From positions 496,001-560,000 of the forward strand of contig CAWIQJ010000005.1 of NCBI GenBank assembly GCA_963838235.1: a DNA stretch of 64,000 nt, in the 5' to 3' direction. The DNA comes from JAFECT01 sp963838235. Its GTDB lineage: Bacteria; Pseudomonadota; Alphaproteobacteria; Caulobacterales; Caulobacteraceae. The translations under genes were made by a program, and so were the position numbers. Of the stretch, positions 17,716 through 28,557 are shown in pieces (position 1 is the stretch's first letter; each line of letters opens with the position of its first letter). A model generated the notes under the pieces. The model did no database searches and was not told where the DNA came from. It saw only the letters and a program-made list of their open reading frames with translations.

Positions 17716-18114
17716 ATGCTTACCAAGATCGCCATCGCCGGCGCCGCCTCGGCCCTCCTGCTCGGCGGCATCGCGGTCGCTCAGGTCGCCCAGAGCACCC
17801 AACCGGGCCCCACCACGCCGACCACCGACACCAGCGCCAACACCACGGGGTCGATGCAGACCTCGAGCAACAATCCCGATCCGAACATGCCGGCGACGGA
17901 CGCCACCAGCGCAGCGGGCCAGACCACGCCGTCGACCACGGCGGACGTCTCGGTGACGCCCGAACCCACCATCAGCACCGTGGACAAGCATACCGGCTAC
18001 GCCGGCGGCTACACGGGCGGCGGCGACCAGGGCGCCCAGGGCTACTACACTGCCTCCAGCAGTACGGCCACGTCGACGTCGACCGACAGCGCCACCACCG
18101 GGGAACGTGGCTGA
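17716..18114 (+). CDS. Small secreted Thr/Ser-rich protein, paralogue of the product at 14229
   Basis: 132 residues. Signal peptide MLTKIAIAGAASALLLGG with cleavage probably after VAQ. Mature part: QPGPTTPTTDTSANTTGSMQ, then NNPDPNMPATDA, matching the smaller protein at 14229. A longer low-complexity tail follows with repeated STTAD/TSTST runs and a Gly/Tyr-rich patch (GYAGGYTGGGDQGAQGYY). GAGGAG ribosome-binding site at 17701. Composition suggests an extended, possibly surface or periplasmic protein. No known domain. Confidence 0.8.
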   Translation: MLTKIAIAGAASALLLGGIAVAQVAQSTQPGPTTPTTDTSANTTGSMQTSSNNPDPNMPATDATSAAGQTTPSTTADVSVTPEPTISTVDKHTGYAGGYTGGGDQGAQGYYTASSSTATSTSTDSATTGERG

Positions 18115-18128
18115 GCACGCCCGTGCGC

Positions 18129-19571
18129 ATGTCGCGTCCGGCGCTCTGGGAACCAACGGTTTCCCGAACATCGGCGCTTCGGCGCTGGAACAGGAGGACC
18201 GCCGCGGCCGCCGCGGCGGTCTTCTGCTGGCTGGCGGTGTTCGTCCTGGCCGGCGTGCTGATCGGAATGACGGTGCGGGGGGATCGCTTCGCCTTGACGC
18301 AGCCGCAGAAGGCGATGGTTTCGGCGACCCGGCTCGACCCGGCCGCGGCCGTCTTCTACCGCGGCCGCGACTGGCGTCCGCTATGGTTCGACGGCGTCCG
18401 GCCGCGACCTGAGACGAACCAGCTACTCGCGCTGTTGCGCAATGGCGCCGCCGATGACCTCGACCCGCGCGACTATCAGCCGGACCGGCTTGCAATCCTG
18501 ATCGCCACCACGCCGCCAAAGGACATCGAGGCGCGGGCCCGCGTAGATGTCGCGCTTTCAGAAGCGCTTGCGTCCTATGTCGGCGACCTGCGTCGACCCC
18601 CGCCGGGCGCGCGAGTCTACTACGCCGACCCGGGCCTTCCACCGCCGGCCACAGCAGAGTCGGCCGTGCTGGCGCAGGCCGCGGCCGCGCCGTCGCTCAG
18701 CGCGTGGCTTGCGAGCGCGCGGCAAGTCAATCCGATCTACGACCAGCTGCGCGACGCGTTATCCGCCTACCGCGCCCGGCATCCGGGCGCGCTAGATGCG
18801 CGTGCGATCCTGCTCGCGGCCAACATGGAGCGCGCGCGGGGCCTGCCGGCCGATCTCGGCGACCGCTACGTGCTGGTCAATGCGCCGTCCGCGCGGCTGT
18901 GGGCCTTCGATCATGGCCGCGTGCAGGCGACCATGGAGGTCGTAGCCGGTAAGCGCACCGACCAGACGCCGCTGATGGCCGCGCAAATTCGCTGGGCCGT
19001 GCTCAATCCGTACTGGAACGTGCCGCCGGACCTGGCGCAGAACCGCTTCGCGCCCAAAGTGCTGCAATACGGCCCGCAGGTGCTCGCCGCCCAGCGCCTG
19101 CAGGTGATGAGCGACTGGACCCCAAGCGCTGTGCCGGTCGATCCGGCGACCGTGAACTGGGTCTCGGTCGAGACCGGTCAGACCAAACTGCGCATGCGCC
19201 AACTGCCCGGATCCGGCAACATGATGGGCGCGATCAAGTTCATGCTGCCCAACAAGCTCGGCGTCTATCTCCACGACACCGCCGCCTCCGAGCGGGGCCT
19301 GTTCGGCAAGCAGAGCCGCTTCTTCAGCGCCGGCTGCGTACGTCTCGAACAGCCGGGGTTGCTCGCGCGCTGGCTGTTCGGCCGGCTCATGACAGCGCGA
19401 CGGAACGGACCGCCGGAACAGCGTGTCGACCTGGCGCGGCCCGTGCCGGTTTACCTGGTCTATTTCACCGCCTTGCCGACCGGGAACGGGATCGTCTATC
19501 CGGCGGACGTCTATGGCCGCGATCCGGCGCTGATCCGCACCGTGCGCGCGGCCGGGCGGCTTCCCGGCTGA
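18129..19571 (+). CDS. L,D-transpeptidase of the YcbB type
   Basis: Periplasmic enzyme that cross-links peptidoglycan or attaches proteins to it. About 480 residues: basic N-terminus and one membrane anchor (residues about 27-47, AAAAAVFCWLAVFVLAGVL), a scaffold domain containing YYADPGLPP, then the catalytic YkuD domain. Active-site residues are His382 in YLHDTAASERG and Cys403 in SAGCVRLEQP. VLNPYWNVPPDLAQ is typical of this subfamily. The start is uncertain; the ATG at 18129 follows the preceding stop closely. It meets a minus-strand gene end-to-end. Confidence 0.85.
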   Translation: MSRPALWEPTVSRTSALRRWNRRTAAAAAAVFCWLAVFVLAGVLIGMTVRGDRFALTQPQKAMVSATRLDPAAAVFYRGRDWRPLWFDGVRPRPETNQLLALLRNGAADDLDPRDYQPDRLAILIATTPPKDIEARARVDVALSEALASYVGDLRRPPPGARVYYADPGLPPPATAESAVLAQAAAAPSLSAWLASARQVNPIYDQLRDALSAYRARHPGALDARAILLAANMERARGLPADLGDRYVLVNAPSARLWAFDHGRVQATMEVVAGKRTDQTPLMAAQIRWAVLNPYWNVPPDLAQNRFAPKVLQYGPQVLAAQRLQVMSDWTPSAVPVDPATVNWVSVETGQTKLRMRQLPGSGNMMGAIKFMLPNKLGVYLHDTAASERGLFGKQSRFFSAGCVRLEQPGLLARWLFGRLMTARRNGPPEQRVDLARPVPVYLVYFTALPTGNGIVYPADVYGRDPALIRTVRAAGRLPG

Positions 19572-21184
19572 TTACGACGGCGGATAGCCGAACCGTTCGA
19601 CCCAGGGCACGAGCCGGGCCAGCACCGGCGTCAGTTGATCCGCATAGTCGCGCCAGCGCCCGACGCCGGTGTCGGTGAGACCGGCGCGAACCTGCGACGC
19701 GCTGGGCGTGCGCACCTGACGCGCCTTCGCCGTCGCCGCGAAATCCGCAAGGGCGGGCGACCAGTCGAGGTCGAGGAAGCCGCAGAGGTCGCGCATGCGG
19801 ACCTCGAAATCCGCTACCAGGTCTTCGTGGCGCAGGTCGAACCAGGCGAGACCGAGACGTTCACGTCCGGCTTCACGCAACTGCATGAAGGCGTCATAGC
19901 AGGCGGCGGCGCCGTCGAGGGTGGTGAACTCGTAGGTGAGGGCGTTCACCTGGAAGCCGCGGCGCAGGCAGCTCAGCACCACATCGCGTGGATCGCGCAC
20001 GGCAAAGACGATCCTAGCGCGGGGGAACAGCCGACGGATCAGCGGGAGGTGCAAGGCGCCGCCCGGTTGCTTGTCGATGAAGACGCGACCCTTCACGTCC
20101 AGTCTGGCCTCGCGCACCGTGTCCCAGTACTTGCGCCGGCGCGCCTTGAGTTCCTGTGCGTTCATGACCGGCAGGGCGTCGATCGCCTTGTGATCGTCGT
20201 ACAGACCGCCCGAGGCGTTGGTGAGCGTCGGCCATTCCTCGAGCGTGGTCACCCTCGGATGGCCCGCTAGGGCCTGCTCCAGCAGCGTGGTGCCCGAACG
20301 CGGAAAGCCGATCAGGAACACATGGATGTCCGGCGGATCGCTGTTGCGCTCGTCGGTTGACCAGGATGCGGGATCGGCGGCCTCGGTCCAGGCGGCCAAG
20401 CGACGCGCGCGCGCGGTCTCGCTTTCGCGGCTGCGCGCGCGCTGGGCATAGATGGTGTGCAACGCCGCCTTGCCTTCGACGTAGGCGGCGAAGGCCTCGC
20501 TCCAGCGCGATTGTGCATGCAGAGTGTCACCCAGCTCGACGCGTGTGTCGGCGCGCTGAAGCGGCGTGAGGCGCGGATCGGCGAGGAGGCCGCGCAGAAC
20601 CGTCTCGGCCGAGCGTGGATCGTCCTGCGCCATCGCCGCCTGGGCCAGCAGCCACAGGGCTTCAGGAAAGCCGGGCTGAAGCGTCAACGCTTCGCTCGCA
20701 GCGGCATTCGCCGCGGTCCAGTCGCCGCGTTCGGCGGACAGGTGCGCGAGGCCCATGCGTGCGGCGAGGTGCTTCGGGTCGGACTCCAGCGCGGCCTCGA
20801 ACAGCGCGCGCGCCTCGTCGGCACGGCCCTGGCTCATCAACACGCGCGCCTTACCTTCGAGCGCGGGGGCGAACTTCGGGCTTTTCGCCAACGCCAGGTC
20901 ATAGGCGCCGAGCGCCTCGGCGGGCCTGCGCGCGGCGTCGAGGCAGCCGCCCAGACGGGTGGACAGCGACGGGTCGCTCGGGTCGATCTTGACCGCCCGC
21001 GCCAGCAGGGACGCCGCCTCGTCAAGGCGGCCCGACTGTTGGTGGACGTGCGCGAGCACGGCGAAGGGCAGGGGATGTTTGACGTTCGCGCCGATCGCTT
21101 CGCTCGCGAGGCGCGACGCGGTGGCCATGTCGCCGCTGCGCGCGGCGGCGTCGATCTCCGTCAGGCGATCCTGCTCCGCCGCGG

Positions 21185-21188
<4 letters not shown>
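19572..21188 (-). CDS. TPR-repeat sulfotransferase-family protein
   Basis: About 538 residues. The N-terminal half is a run of tetratricopeptide repeats (ARAVKIDPSDPSLSTRLGGC, YDLALAKSPKFAPALEGKAR and similar). The C-terminal half is a PAPS-dependent sulfotransferase domain with the 5'-phosphosulfate loop FLIGFPRSGTTLLEQALAGH and the 3'-phosphate region VFAVRDPRDVVLSCLRRGF. A TTG start at 21188 overlaps the edd stop, so it is the last gene of the nag-zwf-edd operon; a longer version would run into edd. Target unknown. A similar gene lies at 52055. Confidence 0.82.
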
Positions 21189-22991
<1,803 letters not shown>

Positions 22992-23009
22992 GATATGACT
23001 CCGGCTAAC

Positions 23010-23717
23010 TCAGGGCGCCCAATAGACGCCGACAGGGACCGCGTCCTGGTGAAGGATTGCGCGCACCGGCGCGGGATGCGGATCGGCGGGCGCGTTCAAC
23101 GCTTTCTCGAACGCCGCGCGCTTGTCGGCGCCGCGGATCATGATCGCGATGAAGCGCGATTCGAGCAAGGCGCGCAGGGTCAGCGTCATCCGCTCGGCGG
23201 CGCCCGCGGCCCGGTCATAGCGTACGGCGCGCACCAGCGCCGGATCGTTCACATCCATTGCGCGGTCTACGCCTTCGCCGCCGGCGAACAGCGACGCCAC
23301 ATGCCCGTCCGCGCCCATGCCGAGCAGGGTCACGTCGAAGGGCTTACGGATGACGGCGATCATCCAGTTGACCTTGGACTCAGCCTCCGCGGCGGTGCGC
23401 GTGTCGATCCTGAGTGGCGTAAAGCGCGCGCGTTCGGCGTTGTGCACCAACAGGCGTTCGCGCACGAGCGTCTCGTTCGCGTCGGGACTGCCCGCGGGGG
23501 TCCAGCGCTCATCCGACAGGGTGACAAAGATGCGGTCCCAGGCCAGACGCGCCCGGCAAAGACGGTCGTAGAGCGGCCCCGCCGTGGTTCCGCCGGTGAC
23601 CACCAGGCTCGCGCCGCCGCGGCCGGCCAGGGCGCCGCCCAGGCGGCCGGCGATCTCCTCCGCCAGGCCATGGGTCATGGCCAGCGTGCTGTCGTAGGCG
23701 TGAAACGTTGTGGCCAT
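23010..23717 (-). CDS. pgl: 6-phosphogluconolactonase
   Basis: Hydrolyses 6-phosphogluconolactone from Zwf to 6-phosphogluconate. 235 residues in the DevB/SolA family of sugar-phosphate enzymes: VVTGGTTAGPLYDRL, VTLSDERW, SPDANETLVRERLL and DVTLLGMGADGHVASLF. The frame continues open upstream antisense to nothing but inside zwf, so the ATG at 23717, close after the zwf stop, is the sensible start. Lies between zwf and edd, as in many proteobacteria. Confidence 0.92.
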   Translation of the reverse strand: MATTFHAYDSTLAMTHGLAEEIAGRLGGALAGRGGASLVVTGGTTAGPLYDRLCRARLAWDRIFVTLSDERWTPAGSPDANETLVRERLLVHNAERARFTPLRIDTRTAAEAESKVNWMIAVIRKPFDVTLLGMGADGHVASLFAGGEGVDRAMDVNDPALVRAVRYDRAAGAAERMTLTLRALLESRFIAIMIRGADKRAAFEKALNAPADPHPAPVRAILHQDAVPVGVYWAP

Positions 23718-23737
23718 GGTGACGGGAGCCCTGAGGC

Positions 23738-25198
23738 TCACTCGTACCAGCTTCGCCCGTCCCGTTCGACCAGGGCGAAGGCGCCGGCCGGGCCCCAGGT
23801 CCCGGCGACGTAAGGATTGGGCTTCATCCCCGTCTTCTGCCAGCCATGGACCACGGCGTCGATCCAGGCCCAGGCGGCTTCCGCCTCGTCGCGGCGGACG
23901 AAGAGGGTGGTGTCGTTTTTGATCACCTCGAGCAGCAGGCGCTCGTAAGCGATGCGCCGTCGCGCGGGGAAGGCGTCCGAGAGGCTGAGATTCAGCGCCA
24001 GCGGCTTCAGGTCCATGCCGCGACCCTCTTCCTCCAGGGTCGGCGTCTTGTTCATCAACAGCAGCGAGATCTCCTCCTGCGGCTGCAGACGGATGGTCAG
24101 GCGGTTGGCCAGCAGTTCGGCGCCGCCGAACACCGAGTGCGGCACTCCGCGGAACTGGATGACGATCTGCGACGAGCGCTCGGGCATGCGCTTGCCGGTG
24201 CGCAGGTAGAAGGGCACGCCGGCCCAGCGCCAGTTGTCGATGTACGCGCAGAGTGCGACATAGGTTTCCGTATCGCTCGCCTTGCCGTCGGCTTCGTCGG
24301 CGTAGCCAGGAACGGAGCGCCCGTCGGCGACGCCCGCGCGGTACTGACCACGCACGGTCTTGCGGTCGACCTCGCGCCCGTTGATGGTGCGCAGCGAACG
24401 CAGCACCTTGACCTTTTCGTTGCGCACCGAATCCGGATCGAGGCTTGCCGGCGGCTCCATGGCGACGAGGCACAGCAGCTGCATCATGTGGTTCTGCACC
24501 ATGTCGCGGATGGCGCCGTATTCGTTGTAGTAGCCCCAGCGGCCTTCGACGCCGACGGTCTCGGCCACGGTGATCTGGACGTGGTCGATGGAAACCTTGT
24601 TCCACAAGGGTTCGAAGAAGGTGTTGGCAAAGCGCAGCGCGAGCAGATTCTGCACAGCTTCCTTGCCGAGATAGTGGTCGATGCGGAAGATGCGGTCTTC
24701 GCTGAACGCGTTGCCCAGGGCGTCGTTGATGGCGCGGCACGAGGCGAGGTCGCGGCCGATCGGTTTTTCCACCACGATGCGGTTGGTCGCCGCGGCGAGC
24801 CCGCACCGACCGAGGTTCTGCGCGATCGCGCCGTAGAGACTGGGCGAGGTCGAGAGGTAGTAGATCACCTCGCCCGCGCCTTCGAGCGCGTGCGACAGTC
24901 GCAGGTACATTTCCGGCTGGCCCGCGTCGCCGCCGAGATACCTCAGGCGCTTGCGGAAGCCTTCGAATACCTCGTCGGAAAAATCCTTGCCCGCGCGCTC
25001 GCGCACGGCGGTTTCGACGCGTTCGGCGAAGCCGGCGTCGGAAAGCTGCGAGCGCGAGGCGCCGACAATGGCGAGTCCCTTCGGCAGCAATCCGTCGAGC
25101 TCCAGGAAATAGAGCGACGGGTAGAGCATGCGCAGGGCGAGGTCGCCGGTGGCGCCGAAGATCACGATCGCGCAGGTGGAAGTCGCGGCGGGGCTCAC
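23738..25198 (-). CDS. zwf: Glucose-6-phosphate 1-dehydrogenase
   Basis: Oxidises glucose 6-phosphate with NAD(P). About 486 residues. The nucleotide-binding start is CAIVIFGATGDLALRMLYPS, the catalytic segment FRIDHYLGKEAVQN and the substrate region EGRWGYYNEYGAIRDMVQNH. GTG at 25198 is preferred to an ATG at 25234 because a GGAG site lies 7 bp upstream and the gene then follows the nagA stop by 4 bp. Third enzyme gene of the minus-strand nag operon. Confidence 0.94.
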   Translation of the reverse strand: MSPAATSTCAIVIFGATGDLALRMLYPSLYFLELDGLLPKGLAIVGASRSQLSDAGFAERVETAVRERAGKDFSDEVFEGFRKRLRYLGGDAGQPEMYLRLSHALEGAGEVIYYLSTSPSLYGAIAQNLGRCGLAAATNRIVVEKPIGRDLASCRAINDALGNAFSEDRIFRIDHYLGKEAVQNLLALRFANTFFEPLWNKVSIDHVQITVAETVGVEGRWGYYNEYGAIRDMVQNHMMQLLCLVAMEPPASLDPDSVRNEKVKVLRSLRTINGREVDRKTVRGQYRAGVADGRSVPGYADEADGKASDTETYVALCAYIDNWRWAGVPFYLRTGKRMPERSSQIVIQFRGVPHSVFGGAELLANRLTIRLQPQEEISLLLMNKTPTLEEEGRGMDLKPLALNLSLSDAFPARRRIAYERLLLEVIKNDTTLFVRRDEAEAAWAWIDAVVHGWQKTGMKPNPYVAGTWGPAGAFALVERDGRSWYE

Positions 25199-25202
25199 CG
25201 GA

Positions 25203-26414
25203 TCACTCCGCCGGGCCGCGAGCGGCGCCTCCAAAGGCGGGCGCGCGCGTGGGCGTGTCGTGAGTTTCGCCGAGGCCTGACGGCTCGCCGGCGATCCAGG
25301 TGCCGATCACCTTCAGGTCGTCGTCGGTGACGACCAGGTCGGCCCGCAGGCCCGGCGCGATACGGCCCAGGTCATGGTCGAGGCCCAGGAAGGCGGCCGG
25401 ATGGGCGCTGGCCATGCGTACGGCTGAGGCGAGGTCGAGGTTCAGCATGCCCCGTGCATTGCGCACGGCGCTGGCCATGTCCAGGTCCGAGCCGGCCAGG
25501 GTGCCGTGGGCGTCCACGCAGACGCCGTCCTCCACCGTGATCATCCGCCCCTGCAGCATGAAGGTCTTGGAACCGCTCATGCCCACGCTGGGCATGGCGT
25601 CGCTGACCAGAATGAAGCGGTCGAGCGGGCGACATTTCAGCGCGATCTTCAGCACCACCGGGTCCACGTGGCGGCCGTCCACAATCAGGCCGCACCAGGC
25701 GGTTTGATTCTCCAGCGCCGCGCCGACCACGCCGGGCTCGCGGCTGGTCAACGGCGACATGGCGTTGAACAGGTGGGTGAAGCCGCTCAGGCCGTGATCC
25801 AGCGCCGCCCGGGTCGCGGCGTAGGACGCATTGGTATGGCCCGCCGCCACGGTCACGCCGGCGTCGCGGAGCATGCGCACGATGTCGGGCCGCGTCTTCT
25901 CAGGCGCCAGGGTCACCAGCGTGCGGCCGCGTTTCAGCGACGCGAGCAGGCCGAGCGAGCCTTCGTCGAGAGTGAGGAACTTCGACGCGTCGTGCACGCC
26001 CTTGCGCCGCACGTTGAGGAACGGGCCTTCGATGTGGATGCCCCGCACGCCGGGCACGCCTTGCGCAATGGCCGCCTCGACGGCGGCGATGGCTTCGCGC
26101 ACCACCTCCAGGTCGTCGCTGATCAGGGTCGGCAGGAAGCTGGTGGTGCCGAACCGTCGATGCGCGGCGCCGATGGCGGCGATGGTCTCCACCGACGGCG
26201 AATCGTTGAACAGCAGCCCCGCGCCGCCATTGACCTGGGTGTCGAAAAAGCCCGGCAGCAACAGCGCGCCTTCGAGGCCGGTGCGCCGGGCGTCGGCGGG
26301 GATTTCGCGCGCGGCGACCACGCCGGTGATGCGGCCGTTCTCGATAACCACCGCGCGGCCCTCGACGAAGCCGCCGTCTTCCAGAATCCGGGCGTTGACG
26401 AGGGCGCGGATCAT
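25203..26414 (-). CDS. nagA: N-acetylglucosamine-6-phosphate deacetylase
   Basis: Metal-dependent amidohydrolase that removes acetate from GlcNAc-6-phosphate. 403 residues. PGFFDTQVNGGAG, GIHIEGPFLN, the metal-site histidines in VAAGHTNASY and GFTHLFNAMS, and the catalytic aspartate in ILVSDAMPSVG are present. A late Pro/Ala-rich C-terminal tail is extra. Its start shares one base with the stop of nagB-II. Function follows from family and context. Confidence 0.95.
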   Translation of the reverse strand: MIRALVNARILEDGGFVEGRAVVIENGRITGVVAAREIPADARRTGLEGALLLPGFFDTQVNGGAGLLFNDSPSVETIAAIGAAHRRFGTTSFLPTLISDDLEVVREAIAAVEAAIAQGVPGVRGIHIEGPFLNVRRKGVHDASKFLTLDEGSLGLLASLKRGRTLVTLAPEKTRPDIVRMLRDAGVTVAAGHTNASYAATRAALDHGLSGFTHLFNAMSPLTSREPGVVGAALENQTAWCGLIVDGRHVDPVVLKIALKCRPLDRFILVSDAMPSVGMSGSKTFMLQGRMITVEDGVCVDAHGTLAGSDLDMASAVRNARGMLNLDLASAVRMASAHPAAFLGLDHDLGRIAPGLRADLVVTDDDLKVIGTWIAGEPSGLGETHDTPTRAPAFGGAARGPAE

Positions 26415-27505
26415 CAGACCGTCCTGGTGACCTTGGCGAGGTGCGGCGGCCGGTCGGCGTCGAAACCCCGCGCGCGGGAGAGGTCGGCGGCCATGCCGTA
26501 GAAACTCTGGATCTCGAGCACGGGCTGCAGCACCGGATGCGCCTTCAGGGTGGGGAGGACGATCGCGGACGACTGTTCAGCGCCCGCCAGCAGCACCTTG
26601 GCGCCATCGCGTGACAGATCGGCGGCGAGCGCCTCCAGACCCGGCCGTGTCGCATCGTCCTGGGCGAAGGCGAGCACCGGGAAGCCCTCGGTCACCAGGG
26701 CCATGGGACCGTGGCGCACCTCCGCCGAGCTGAAGGCTTCCGCATGCAGGCCGCAGGTCTCCTTGAACTTCAGAGCCGCCTCCTGAGCTATGCCGAAGCC
26801 GAGACCGCGGCCGATGGTGAACAGGTTGCGGCCGGGCGTCAGCACTTCGACCGCCGCATCCCAGTTAAGATGCGCCGCGCGGTCGAGAAGTTCCGGCGCG
26901 CCGTCGAGGGCGGCCAGAAGCTCGGCGTCCTTCGCCCATTCGCTGACCAGCTGGATCACTGCCGCGAGCGCGGCGATGTAGGACTTAGTCGCCGCCACGC
27001 TGCGTTCCGGGCCCGCGTGCAATGGCACGGCCGCATCGGCTATGGCGGCCAGCGGCGTATCCTCGGCGTTGACCAGCGCAATGACGAAGGCGCCGCCGCG
27101 TTTCGCCGCTTCGACCGAGGACAAAAGATCGGGACTGCGGCCCGATTGCGAAATCGCAAGGCACACCGCGTCGCGCATGGCCGGCGACGATTCGTAAATC
27201 GAACTCACCGACGGCGCCGCGGACGAGGTGATCACCCCCGTGCGTGTCTCGATCAGATATTTTGCGAAGGTCGCGGCGTGGTCGGAGCTTCCGCGCGCAC
27301 AGGTCACCACCGCCCGCGGCGCCCGCCGGCGCAGTTGCGCGCCGAGATCGCGCAAGGTCTCGCGATTGGCGGCGATCGCCCGCGCCACGGCCTGCGGCGC
27401 CTGCAGCGCTTCGCACGCCATCTGGCTTTCGCCGGCGGCCGTGTCGCGGCTTTCGCCGTCCTGCCCGGGGATTTGGCCAGGGATTTGGGATCGCTCCATA
27501 TTCAC
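26414..27505 (-). CDS. SIS-type glucosamine-6-phosphate deaminase (NagB-II)
   Basis: 363 residues with two SIS sugar-isomerase domains: CARGSSDHAATFAKYLIETR and AISQSGRSPDLLSS in the first, IGRGLGFGIAQEAALKFKET and AEAFSSAEVRHGP in the second. It resembles the isomerase half of GlmS without the glutaminase part, the form called NagB-II that replaces hexameric NagB in many proteobacteria. It would convert GlcN-6-phosphate to fructose 6-phosphate and ammonia. The N-terminus carries a small repeat, QIPGQIPGQ. Between gntR and nagA. Confidence 0.88.
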   Translation of the reverse strand: MNMERSQIPGQIPGQDGESRDTAAGESQMACEALQAPQAVARAIAANRETLRDLGAQLRRRAPRAVVTCARGSSDHAATFAKYLIETRTGVITSSAAPSVSSIYESSPAMRDAVCLAISQSGRSPDLLSSVEAAKRGGAFVIALVNAEDTPLAAIADAAVPLHAGPERSVAATKSYIAALAAVIQLVSEWAKDAELLAALDGAPELLDRAAHLNWDAAVEVLTPGRNLFTIGRGLGFGIAQEAALKFKETCGLHAEAFSSAEVRHGPMALVTEGFPVLAFAQDDATRPGLEALAADLSRDGAKVLLAGAEQSSAIVLPTLKAHPVLQPVLEIQSFYGMAADLSRARGFDADRPPHLAKVTRTV

Positions 27506-27516
27506 GCGAGCGCGCC

Positions 27517-28257
27517 TCAGCCCTGGGTGCTCAGCTCGGCCACGAAGTCGTAGGCGTCGCCGCGATAGAAGGATTGGGTGAACTCAACCGCCTGGCCGCT
27601 CTTCAAAAAGCCGCGCCGCTCGATGAGCAGGCCCGGATCGCCGGCGGAGATGCCGAGGAGCTCGGCCTGTTCGGCGGTGAACAGCACCGCGCGCAGGCGC
27701 TGTAGCGCGCGGGTGGGGCGGTTGCCGTGGCGCGCGAGCGCATCGTAGAGTGACTCGCCCACCTCCTCGAGCGCGCCAAGGCAGGCGGCGGGAATGGTCG
27801 AATATTCCAGCGCCATAGGCGCGGCGTCGGCGTAGCGGATGCGACCGAAGCGATGCACGCCCGTGCCAGGCGAAAGGCCCAGGGTCATGGACTCTTCCGG
27901 CGTGACGCTGCCCGACGCGCGGTTGATCCACACGCTGTGCGGCTTGCGCCCGCGCGCGATCATGTCCTCCGAAAATGACGTCAGTTTCGCGAAATTCTTT
28001 TCGACGCGGCCGGCGACGAAAGTGCCCGCGCCTTGGCGGCGTGTCAGCAGACCTTCGCTGACCAGGCCGTCGAGCGCCTTGCGCACGGTGATTCGCGACA
28101 CCGAGAACTCGTCGGCCAGGTCGCGCTCGGCCGGCAGGGCGTCGTCAGGGCCCAGGACGCTGGCCCCGATCGCCTCACGCAGAGCGCGTTGCAGCTGCTG
28201 ATAGAGCGGCTGCGGGCTCGATTCGTCCAACGGTCCAAGGATCGACGAGAGAGACAC
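27517..28257 (-). CDS. GntR/HutC-family regulator of the nag locus
   Basis: 246 residues from a GTG at 28257. The winged helix N-terminal domain (LYQQLQRALREAI, DLADEFSVSRITVRKALDGL, LLTRRQGAGTFVAG) is followed by a UTRA ligand domain (SFSEDMIARGRKPHS to the end). UTRA regulators of this type sense GlcNAc-6-P or GlcN-6-P in other bacteria. An upstream in-frame ATG at 28338 would place the start inside the candidate operator, so the GTG is preferred. Divergent from the TonB-dependent receptor. Likely represses both arms (inference). Confidence 0.85.
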   Translation of the reverse strand: MSLSSILGPLDESSPQPLYQQLQRALREAIGASVLGPDDALPAERDLADEFSVSRITVRKALDGLVSEGLLTRRQGAGTFVAGRVEKNFAKLTSFSEDMIARGRKPHSVWINRASGSVTPEESMTLGLSPGTGVHRFGRIRYADAAPMALEYSTIPAACLGALEEVGESLYDALARHGNRPTRALQRLRAVLFTAEQAELLGISAGDPGLLIERRGFLKSGQAVEFTQSFYRGDAYDFVAELSTQG

Positions 28258-28325
28258 GGACAGCTCCGGGAGGCCTCGAGATAGGGGAGTGGTTAGCGGT
28301 TTCCAACGGGTTATGCCATATGACC

Positions 28326-28369
28326 GTACCACTTGCATACCAATAAATCTAGCGGTCCGTGATTGGTAT
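28326..28369. promoter_or_regulatory. Candidate operator cluster between gntR and the receptor gene
   Basis: In the 300-bp divergent gap, ATACCAAT (28337-28344) and ATTGGTAT (28362-28369) form a perfect 8-bp inverted repeat 17 bp apart. A further GTACCAC sits at 28326-28332. On the minus strand two TGGTA cores recur 11 bp apart. Such sites could bind the adjacent GntR protein. The remainder of the gap (28370-28557) shows a T-rich run and then a GC-rich leader; no ORF is seen there. Confidence 0.55.
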
Positions 28370-28557
28370 CATTTTTGTCTTTCTTTCTTCGTAACCTCGT
28401 TATAGGGTCCGACTCCGATGCCGGAGGATTCCGGTAGAGCGGGCGGCCCAAAACGGCCCCCGGTTGGGATTGAAGAACGGGTCGCAGAGAGGCCCGGCTT
28501 CGCAGGGGAAGCACCGGTGCAGGTCCTGGCGGCCGCCCGGAAGAGGGAGGGAGTTAC

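Noticed and set aside
17625..18128. Upstream extension of the L,D-transpeptidase frame
   Set aside because: It overlaps the real secreted-protein gene in another frame and adds Arg/His-rich non-homologous sequence; start moved to 18129.
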